NCBI GenBank assembly: GCA_019423265.1
Contig: JAHZBS010000059.1
Span: 1 to 12,084 of the forward strand
Direction of reading: 5' to 3'
DNA from: Clostridiales bacterium
GTDB lineage: Bacteria; Bacillota_A; Clostridia; Lachnospirales; Bianqueaceae
Length of the DNA: 12,084 nucleotides
Shown here: positions 7,051 to 12,084 of the stretch, one piece after another
How positions within the stretch are numbered: position 1 is the stretch's first letter
Layout of the letters: each line of letters starts with the position of its first letter
Notes under the pieces: generated by a model
What the model was told of the DNA's origin: nothing
What the model saw: the letters and a program-made list of their open reading frames with translations, nothing else
The model's database searches: none
Program-made: the position numbers and the translations under genes

Positions 7051-7670
7051 TGTGGCGTCCTCTTCCTTTCTTTAATTAAAGCCGGTGCCGTATCGACGCC
7101 GGGCAAAAGCAACTGTAAAAAGGCTCCCGTCTCCGACAGCGCCCTGACATTGTGAATCCCCATCCCCTGCAAAACCACCGCCCAACGCTGGGCCATATCC
7201 TCCTGGTACAGGACCGGCAAAAAACCCGCCTGCAGATAGCTTCGGATGGCCTGAGTGCAAAAGTCATCCGTGGTAAGATAGGCGCCGCGACAGCCGGCAT
7301 CCCAGATCACACCAAGCGCCGCGGTATTCATGGGCTGGCTGAGCCCATATTTCCTGAACTTTTCCCGGCACGCCGCCATGTGGATATAGCCCAGACTTTG
7401 CAGCGGATGGACCACCGCTGTGATGGTCGCGGCCGGCTCCCCATCTTTTTCAACCAAAACTATATTGCGCGTATCCAAATCCGGATGCTCCAGCATAGAC
7501 CGGCGGAATTCCGGCTCCCCGGCATCTGGCCCCAGCAAGCCTTCCTTACAGATCACGAGCCACCTCTCCATATCATCCTTCGAGCCGTCAAAGGGCCGAG
7601 CGCAAAATCCGTCCGGCCAGACCGGGCTGCCTATGGGCTGGCGCCTCCAATACATCTTCAGCCGCTCCAT
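7047..7670 (-). CDS. GNAT-like N-acetyltransferase
   Basis: 207 residues from the chosen start. About 65-155 resembles the acetyl-CoA-binding core of the GNAT fold: strand IVLVEKDGEPAATITAV (70-86), then YIHMAACREKFRKYGLSQPM (95-114) in the place of the beta4 / pyrophosphate-loop region, and YLTTDDFCTQAIRSYLQAGF (131-150), the typical ending with the hydrophobic AGF turn. The pyrophosphate loop is degenerate, REKFRKYGLS rather than Q/RxxGxG/A. The start at 7670 overlaps the AraC stop by 13 bases; an in-frame GTG at 7706 is possible but has no spaced ribosome binding site. Its gene overlaps both neighbours, so it should be made together with the regulator and the phosphorylase. The acyl acceptor, perhaps an amino sugar or the phosphorylase product, is inference only. 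Confidence 0.82.
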   Translation of the reverse strand: MERLKMYWRRQPIGSPVWPDGFCARPFDGSKDDMERWLVICKEGLLGPDAGEPEFRRSMLEHPDLDTRNIVLVEKDGEPAATITAVVHPLQSLGYIHMAACREKFRKYGLSQPMNTAALGVIWDAGCRGAYLTTDDFCTQAIRSYLQAGFLPVLYQEDMAQRWAVVLQGMGIHNVRALSETGAFLQLLLPGVDTAPALIKERKRTPQ

Positions 7671-8536
7671 GCCGCCCGTTCCTTCCCCCCGGCTTTCAGC
7701 TGGCACTCCCGGTACTCCGTCGGCGTCAATCCCGTGTGCTTTTTAAAGACGCTGCTAAAATAAACGTGATCGGTAAAACCACAGGCCGCGGCAATTTCTC
7801 CCACCGGGCTGCGGGTTATACAGAGCAGACTCTTCGCCTTATCCAACCTGAGATTCGTCAGCATCCTACCCGGGGTGGTTCCCGTCATGTCCTTAAAGCA
7901 ACTGTGAAAATATGCCTTGCTGAGTCCGGAACGCCGTATCAGCCCATCCACATCAATCTCCTCGCTGAAATGCTGCATAATATAGTCCACCGCCTTTGAT
8001 ATGTGCCGGTTTCCCCTGGACCGAGCGCAGGCCAAACTGCTGTCGTGGAATAGCTCATCTAATAAAAAATAGAGATTCGACTTCACGCTAAAGCAGTGGA
8101 GATCATCGTTCTTAACGCTGTCCTGGCAAATCTTCGTCATCATATGCCGGAGGACGTCGAAATTGCTTGGCGTCAGCTTGTTGGGCAGGCGAAGCAGCAA
8201 TGGATTCTCATAGATGGGCTGCGCCTCTTCCTCACATCCGAAAAGATATCCCTTAGACCTCTCGTAATTGCCAAAAAAATCAATACACAGCGTTATGCAC
8301 TCATAGGGCAGCACGCCTTTGACTTGCTGCCCGGGCTTACGGATATTCACATCCCCCGCCTGGAAGGGCACGAATCGGCCATCGATCTCGATCCCGCCTC
8401 CGCTGCGCAGATACAGCTCGATTTCATAATCATACACGCTCCGGCTTTCCATTTTTTCCTCGCTGGAGAACCTATATCCATCAAAGTACGCACAGCGAAG
8501 AACGATAGGGTTTAGATATTGTGTGGTCAGCCTCAT
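7658..8536 (-). CDS. AraC family transcriptional regulator, first gene of the phosphorylase operon
   Basis: 292 residues. The N-terminal part (about 10-110) is a beta-rich, cupin-like sensing domain with DYEIELYLRSGGGIEIDG at 36-53 and FQAGDVNIRKPGQ at 58-70. The C-terminal part (about 176-282) is the AraC DNA-binding domain with two helix-turn-helix motifs, near 195-215 and 245-265; the second has the usual IAAACGFTDHVYFSSVFK pattern and the domain ends in GLTPTEYR. Ribosome binding site GGGAGGAGGG lies just before the ATG. As the first gene of an overlapping three-gene operon it probably controls its own promoter and the divergent UroD-fold gene. The ligand is presumably the sugar handled by the phosphorylase. 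It is only distantly similar to the regulator at 1114. Confidence 0.94.
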   Translation of the reverse strand: MRLTTQYLNPIVLRCAYFDGYRFSSEEKMESRSVYDYEIELYLRSGGGIEIDGRFVPFQAGDVNIRKPGQQVKGVLPYECITLCIDFFGNYERSKGYLFGCEEEAQPIYENPLLLRLPNKLTPSNFDVLRHMMTKICQDSVKNDDLHCFSVKSNLYFLLDELFHDSSLACARSRGNRHISKAVDYIMQHFSEEIDVDGLIRRSGLSKAYFHSCFKDMTGTTPGRMLTNLRLDKAKSLLCITRSPVGEIAAACGFTDHVYFSSVFKKHTGLTPTEYRECQLKAGGKERAAWSG

Positions 8537-8556
8537 CGATTTCCCTCCTCCCTAAC

Positions 8557-8585
8557 AAGTTACCATACTTTTTTCATATGGTCAA
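8557..8585 (-). promoter_or_regulatory. Promoter of the AraC-GNAT-phosphorylase operon
   Basis: On the minus strand TTGACC (8580-8585), a 17-base spacer and TAACTT (8557-8562) preceded by TGG form a good sigma-A promoter with extended -10. Transcription would start near 8550, leaving a very short leader of about 14 bases that holds the ribosome binding site. Confidence 0.7.
8562..8582. promoter_or_regulatory. Candidate operator: inverted repeat inside the operon promoter
   Basis: ACCATA (8562-8567) and TATGGT (8577-8582) form a 6-bp inverted repeat with a 9-base centre. It fills the gap between the -35 and -10 of the minus-strand promoter and lies just upstream of the plus-strand one. A dimeric regulator bound here would control both directions. 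Confidence 0.45.
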
Positions 8586-8594
8586 CATAATATT

Positions 8595-8600
8595 TATACT
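8595..8600 (+). promoter_or_regulatory. Probable -10 box for the UroD-fold gene
   Basis: TATACT at 8595-8600 is a good -10; the best -35 candidates are the weak TTTTCA or TTTCAT near 8571-8577, inside the divergent operator region. A second candidate is the extended -10 TGCTATCCT at 8617-8625. A weak -35 would fit an activator-dependent promoter. Confidence 0.45.
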
Positions 8601-8661
8601 GTTTTTATGAATTCTGTGCTATCCTACCATCAATAAATTTCTTTGCGGAGGAGTGAAGACA

Positions 8662-9735
8662 ATGACAGGAAAAGAGCGGATGACGCGGATTCTCAGGCAT
8701 GAGCCTGTGGACCGCATCGGACTGTACGAACATTTTTGGGGCGATACCCACAGGGAATGGCATGAGAAAGGATATCTCGGCAAGGATGAATCCTTTGACG
8801 CACATTTTCAGTTTGACATGCAGGAATGCTGGCCGTTCAACACAGTGGCGGACCTGGATTTCAAGCGCCGGGCCGTAGCGGAAACAGAGGACACCGTCAC
8901 CTATCTGGACGGCAACGGCGCCACCCTTCGCCAGCATAAATTCCACGACACGACCCCAGAACACGTGGATTTCAAAGTCAAGGAGCGGGAGGACTGGGAA
9001 CGGCTGATCAAGCCCCTTTTAAAGGCGGAGCCGCGCCGGATTAATTTTGAGGCCTACCGCAGGGCAAAGGCGGAGGCGGCCAAGGCCGGCCGCTTTTTCG
9101 TCTGGAGCGGCATCAACGTATTTGAAAGCATCCACCCCGTCTGCGGTCATGAAAATATGCTGGTGGGAATGGCGCTGGATCCTGACTGGATCGCGGACAT
9201 GGCGCAGACCTACGCCAAGCTCACCGTGAATCTGCAGACCATGCTCTTTGAGCAGGAGGGCTATCCCGATGGAATCTGGTACTATGAGGACATGGGCTAC
9301 AAGGGAAGTCCCTTTATGTCCCCCGCCATGTACGATACAATCATCAAACCTAGCCATACCTATACCATAGGCTTTGCGAAGGAACACGGCCTCCCCGTCA
9401 TCATGCACTCCTGTGGCTATGTGGAGCCCCTGTTGCCAGGCATGATTGATGCCGGCATCGACTGCCTACAAGTCATTGAGGTCAAAGCTGGGATGGACCT
9501 CCTGAAACTGCACCGGCTCTATGGCCAGCAGATCGCCTTCATGGGCGGGATCGATGTGCGCACGCTGTACACCAACGATCGGGCGGTCATCGATCAGGAA
9601 TTGGAAAGCAAGATACCGCTTGTCAAGGAGGGTTACAACTATGTCCTCCACAGCGATCACTCTATCCCTAAAACCGTACAATACGAAACCTACCAGTACT
9701 TCATCAGGCGAGGGCTGGAGCTGGGAACCTACTAA
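8662..9735 (+). CDS. Uroporphyrinogen-decarboxylase-fold protein (UroD/MtaA-like, COG0407 type)
   Basis: 357 residues forming a complete UroD-type TIM barrel. It begins with the family pattern MTGKERMTRILRHEPVDRI and has EDMGYKGSPFMSPAMY at 209-224, the HSCG motif at 249-252, LEVKAGMD-like VIEVKAGMD at 271-279, GGID at 295-298 and HSDHSIP at 330-336. In corrinoid-linked methyltransferases of this superfamily (MtaA, MtbA) a His-x-Cys motif and a later Cys bind the zinc that activates the thiol. Here the first motif is kept, but the later Cys position reads HSDHS. It is therefore unlikely to be a true haem-pathway UroD, and no haem gene is nearby. Such proteins are frequent in sugar-use loci of Clostridia with unknown activity. 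The ATG at 8662 follows GGAGGAG (8647-8653); a GTG at 8653 overlaps that site. Confidence 0.88.
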   Translation: MTGKERMTRILRHEPVDRIGLYEHFWGDTHREWHEKGYLGKDESFDAHFQFDMQECWPFNTVADLDFKRRAVAETEDTVTYLDGNGATLRQHKFHDTTPEHVDFKVKEREDWERLIKPLLKAEPRRINFEAYRRAKAEAAKAGRFFVWSGINVFESIHPVCGHENMLVGMALDPDWIADMAQTYAKLTVNLQTMLFEQEGYPDGIWYYEDMGYKGSPFMSPAMYDTIIKPSHTYTIGFAKEHGLPVIMHSCGYVEPLLPGMIDAGIDCLQVIEVKAGMDLLKLHRLYGQQIAFMGGIDVRTLYTNDRAVIDQELESKIPLVKEGYNYVLHSDHSIPKTVQYETYQYFIRRGLELGTY

Positions 9736-9771
9736 ATTTTCAGGCGCGATCCGCATATTTACGTCTACCCA

Positions 9772-9801
9772 TTGCACACAACAAGGAATCTATGATATAA
9801 T
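9772..9801 (+). promoter_or_regulatory. Promoter of the MATE transporter gene
   Basis: TGA-TATAAT (9793-9801) is a perfect extended -10 element, with a weak TTGCAC at 9772-9777 about 18 bases upstream. The predicted start is near 9808. The transporter can thus be transcribed apart from the UroD-fold gene, although no terminator is visible between them. Confidence 0.65.
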
Positions 9802-9808
9802 GGCGTCT

Positions 9809-9824
9809 ATGCAAACGTTTGTAA
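9809..9824. promoter_or_regulatory. LacI/CcpA-type palindromic operator at the MATE start site
   Basis: ATGCAAACGTTTGTAA holds the perfect 10-base palindrome CAAACGTTTG (9812-9821) with the central CG and A/T flanks that LacI-family proteins recognise. It agrees with the CcpA cre pattern except at about two positions in the right half, and it resembles the PurR box. It overlaps the predicted transcription start, a typical repression position. Confidence 0.6.
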
Positions 9825-9856
9825 CCGTGTGCTAGTATATATCTAGGAGATTCCTT

Positions 9857-11212
9857 ATGTCAACCAATCTATCAACCGAATCAAAAATCTTTTACAAATC
9901 TGTCTTTGCCCTCGTCCTTCCCATGGCGATTCAAAATCTCATCAACGTGGCCGTCACATCGGCCGATGTCATAATGTTGGGGAAGGTGGGCGAAACGGCT
10001 CTGTCGGGCTCTTCCCTGGCCGGCCAGGTGCAGTTCATCCTCACCCTGTTCTTCTTCGGCCTCACATCCGGAGCCGCGATTCTGACAGCTCAGTACTGGG
10101 GAAAGGGCGACACGCGCACCATCGAGATCGTCATGGGCATCGCCCTCCGCTTTGCCCTTATCGTGGGGGTTATCTTTACCGCCGCCGTGCTGCTCTTTCC
10201 ATATCCCATCATGCGCATCTTCTCCCCCGAGGAGGATGTGATCAGGGAGGGAGTCCGATATCTTCGGGTTGTGGCTCCTTCATACCTGTTCATGTCCGTC
10301 ACCATTATCTATCTCAACATCATGCGAAGCGTGGAGCGGGTCATCATATCCACGGTGGTGTATCTGGTATCCCTTTTTCTCAATATTATCCTCAACGCCA
10401 TCTTTATCTTCGGCCTCCTGGGCTGCCCTGCCATGGGCATCGCCGGCGCGGCTCTGGGCACAACCATCGCCCGCGGCGCAGAGCTCGCCATCGTTTTGCT
10501 CTACTCGGCGCGCAACAAAGTGGTGCGCCTGCGGGTCCGGGATATCTTTGTCCACGACAAGCTACTTCTATCGGATTTCATCCGGTACTCCCTCCCCGTC
10601 ACCCTCAACGAATTGATGTGGGGCGCCGGTATCTCCATGAATGCCGTTATCATCGGCCACATGGGGAGTTCTGCTGTCGCGGCCAACTCTGTCGCCCAGG
10701 TCACCCGCAATCTGGCCACCGTCGTGGCCTTTGGCATTGCCAACGCGGCCGCCATCATGATCGGAAAGAAAATCGGAGAAAATGACTATGGGCGGGCAGA
10801 AGATTATGCCAATCGGTTTGTGAAGCTGACGCTGGCCGCCGGCGTCGCCGGAGGCCTGATCATCCTCCTGGTCCGCCCCATCGTCATGGCCACCATGAAC
10901 GTGACGCCGGAGGCACACCGGTATATGTCCGTCATGATGCTCATCATGTCCTATTATGTCATTGCCCAGGCCTACAATACCACCATGGTGGTGGGCATCT
11001 TCCGCGCCGGGGGCGATGCAAAGTTTGGCTTGATCATGGATGTATCCACTATGTGGGGCGGTTCCATCCTTCTGGGCGCAATCTTCGCCTTTGTGTTCCA
11101 CTGGAGCGTCCCCGCCGTATATGCTGTCATCATGGGGGACGAGCTCATCAAGGTTCCCCTGACGACGATCCGGTATAAGAGCAAGAAATGGCTGCGAAAT
11201 GTGACGCGCTGA
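9857..11212 (+). CDS. MATE family multidrug/Na+-coupled efflux transporter
   Basis: 451 residues, the normal length for the multidrug and toxic compound extrusion family, with about 12 hydrophobic helices in two similar halves (roughly 14-215 and 240-435). The first half begins with the family pattern LVLPMAIQNLINVAVTSADVIMLGKVG (19-45) and has LTSGAAILTAQYWGKGD; the second half repeats it as LPVTLNELMWGAGISMNAVIIGHMG and AAAIMIGKKIGEND. The protein sits in the cytoplasmic membrane and exports drugs or metabolites in exchange for Na+ or H+. AGGAG (9845-9849) lies 7 bases before the ATG. It has its own promoter with a LacI-type operator and is closed by a hairpin terminator. The substrate is unknown; export of a metabolite linked to the neighbouring genes is only a guess. 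Confidence 0.95.
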   Translation: MSTNLSTESKIFYKSVFALVLPMAIQNLINVAVTSADVIMLGKVGETALSGSSLAGQVQFILTLFFFGLTSGAAILTAQYWGKGDTRTIEIVMGIALRFALIVGVIFTAAVLLFPYPIMRIFSPEEDVIREGVRYLRVVAPSYLFMSVTIIYLNIMRSVERVIISTVVYLVSLFLNIILNAIFIFGLLGCPAMGIAGAALGTTIARGAELAIVLLYSARNKVVRLRVRDIFVHDKLLLSDFIRYSLPVTLNELMWGAGISMNAVIIGHMGSSAVAANSVAQVTRNLATVVAFGIANAAAIMIGKKIGENDYGRAEDYANRFVKLTLAAGVAGGLIILLVRPIVMATMNVTPEAHRYMSVMMLIMSYYVIAQAYNTTMVVGIFRAGGDAKFGLIMDVSTMWGGSILLGAIFAFVFHWSVPAVYAVIMGDELIKVPLTTIRYKSKKWLRNVTR

Positions 11213-11232
11213 GATGACCTCAGCCCCTACAT

Positions 11233-11286
11233 AAAAAACAAACGTCTAAGCCACGGCTTACACCGTGACCTGACGTTTGTTTTTTT
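11233..11286. terminator. Bidirectional intrinsic terminator
   Basis: A 14-bp stem pairs 11233-11246 (six A then CAAACGTC) with 11272-11285 (GACGTTTG then six T). It gives a T-run on both strands, so it can end the MATE gene (plus) and the glycosidase-like gene (minus). The 25-base loop contains the further inverted repeats CACGG/CCGTG (11252-11256, 11263-11267) and TAAGCC/GGCTTA (11247-11252, 11255-11260). Confidence 0.9.
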
Positions 11287-11304
11287 ATGGAAGAAGCGAC
11301 ATCC

Positions 11305-12084
11305 TTACTTTATCTCCCTCTTCAACAGCACCGGCGCCATGAGCAAGCCGGTTCTGCGGAATTGATACTCATAGCTGTACTCCGCACCCTTGGTCCGCCA
11401 TGCGCCTGGCCCATACCAGGTAAGGGTATCATCGCTGCAATGCAGCTGTCCAAAGCTGCCAAACCGATTGCCAAACACCGTGATCGAAATGCTATGGCGG
11501 CCTGCGCCCAGATGCCCCAGCTCAACCCGGTAGGGCAGAAGGGCGATCCGGCCTGCATCCTTTCCATCCACCGCCACCGCGATAACCGGCGCGCGGAACT
11601 TATCGATCTCCACGGCGTACTCGCCATCCTCCACCTCGACAGTCCACTCATAGGTCACATTCGCCCCATAGAAGGGAAGCCCCTGATATGTCCAGTCGCT
11701 GAAATCCAAGCTCCGCACCGGCTCTGTCACCCAGGCTCTAGCGCCTCGCGCTTCCACGCCGAAATCCCCCAGCACGTAGCACCACTCCAGATTCGACTCC
11801 TGCATATAGGGCATCTCCAGGATCAGAGTATTTTCCCCTTTCCGAATCGATCCCAACTCCACCGTCTTGATGGACATGTCGGTGAAATACCCAACCGGCG
11901 TATTTCGCACCGGCTTTCCGTTGAAGGTGATGGCGCAGAGCTCCGGCGTCTCCAGCGCCAACTGCGCCGTATCCACCGCAACTGCAGCGTCAAAGCGGAA
12001 CCGCAGGCGAAGGGAATGCTTCGGGGTCTGCGTTTTCTCCACAGACCAGGGCTGGGCGAAGGCCTCCATCTTCAGCGGATAGCC
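11305..12084 (-). CDS. C-terminal part of a large glycoside-hydrolase-like protein (N-terminus outside window)
   Basis: The frame is open to the right edge, leaving 259 residues of the C-terminal end. It shows two beta-sandwich regions of the galactose-binding type. The first covers about 25-105 (ALETPELCAITFNGKPV, then FTDMSIKTVELGSIRKGENTLIL). The second covers about 125-255, with DWTYQGLPFYGANVTYEW, a KFRAPVIAVAVDGKDAG turn, LLPYRVELGHLGAGRHSISITVFGNRFGSFG and the closing TGLLMAPVLL. That second pattern is what I know from the ends of GH106-like and GH2-type enzymes, for example alpha-L-rhamnosidase-related proteins, where it supports the catalytic barrel or binds sugar. The catalytic domain is not in the window, so the activity cannot be stated. 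No signal can be judged because the N-terminus is missing. Confidence 0.75.
   Translation of the reverse strand, partial: GYPLKMEAFAQPWSVEKTQTPKHSLRLRFRFDAAVAVDTAQLALETPELCAITFNGKPVRNTPVGYFTDMSIKTVELGSIRKGENTLILEMPYMQESNLEWCYVLGDFGVEARGARAWVTEPVRSLDFSDWTYQGLPFYGANVTYEWTVEVEDGEYAVEIDKFRAPVIAVAVDGKDAGRIALLPYRVELGHLGAGRHSISITVFGNRFGSFGQLHCSDDTLTWYGPGAWRTKGAEYSYEYQFRRTGLLMAPVLLKREIK

Noticed and set aside
7152..7763. 203-codon open frame on the plus strand
   Set aside because: It is antisense to the GNAT and AraC genes, which have strong family motifs and overlaps; composition and lack of a binding site mark it as a shadow.
8662..9735. Reading the UroD-fold gene as a true haem-pathway uroporphyrinogen decarboxylase
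   Set aside because: It has the HSCG and HSDHS motifs of the methyltransferase-like branch, and no other tetrapyrrole gene is nearby.
9834..9848. CTAG...CTAG inverted repeat in the MATE leader
   Set aside because: A 4-bp self-complementary word flanking an AT run; expected by chance in an AT-rich leader.
10568..11101. 177-codon open frame on the minus strand, rich in His, Asp and Gly
   Set aside because: It is antisense to the MATE transmembrane gene; such His/Asp-rich frames arise from the reverse complement of hydrophobic codons.

Overview
The window looks like chromosome of a Gram-positive, low-oxygen Bacillota, most likely a Clostridia-type host-associated or plant-polymer-degrading bacterium. 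The reasons are strong GGAGG-type ribosome binding sites before nearly every gene, TATAAT and extended -10 promoters, hairpin-plus-T-tract terminators, and a gene set typical of carbohydrate loci in that group. Base composition is moderately GC-rich. No tRNA, rRNA, CRISPR array, insertion sequence or phage gene was seen.

Left part (1-3130): a Gfo/Idh/MocA-type sugar oxidoreductase (minus strand, C-terminus beyond the left edge) is divergent from a cupin-AraC regulator at 1114. Two extended -10 promoters face away from each other in the 151-base gap. The regulator is followed, behind its own promoter, by an endonuclease/exonuclease/phosphatase-fold hydrolase (2137-2916). A 12-bp hairpin at 3095-3130 separates this gene from the next convergent operon.

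Middle part (3199-8585): a two-gene minus-strand operon encodes a small ECF-type sigma factor and a one-membrane-span protein that is probably its anti-sigma factor. Upstream of it, after a very long hairpin terminator, lies the most interesting unit: an overlapping minus-strand operon AraC regulator -> GNAT-like acyltransferase -> GH94-type glycoside phosphorylase. It is translationally coupled at the GNAT/phosphorylase junction (ATGA overlap).

Right part (8586-12084): divergent from that operon is a uroporphyrinogen-decarboxylase-fold (COG0407/methyltransferase-like) protein, then a MATE efflux transporter whose transcription start lies at a LacI/CcpA-type palindrome. A bidirectional terminator separates the MATE gene from the C-terminal part of a large glycoside-hydrolase-like protein with jelly-roll carbohydrate-binding-type domains, which enters from the right edge.

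Together the genes suggest a glycan-use region: a hydrolase to release sugars, a phosphorylase to split a disaccharide or short oligosaccharide into sugar-1-phosphate plus sugar, an oxidoreductase for sugar conversion, and AraC regulators to sense substrates. The exact substrate cannot be read from this sequence. No sugar transporter is present in the window.
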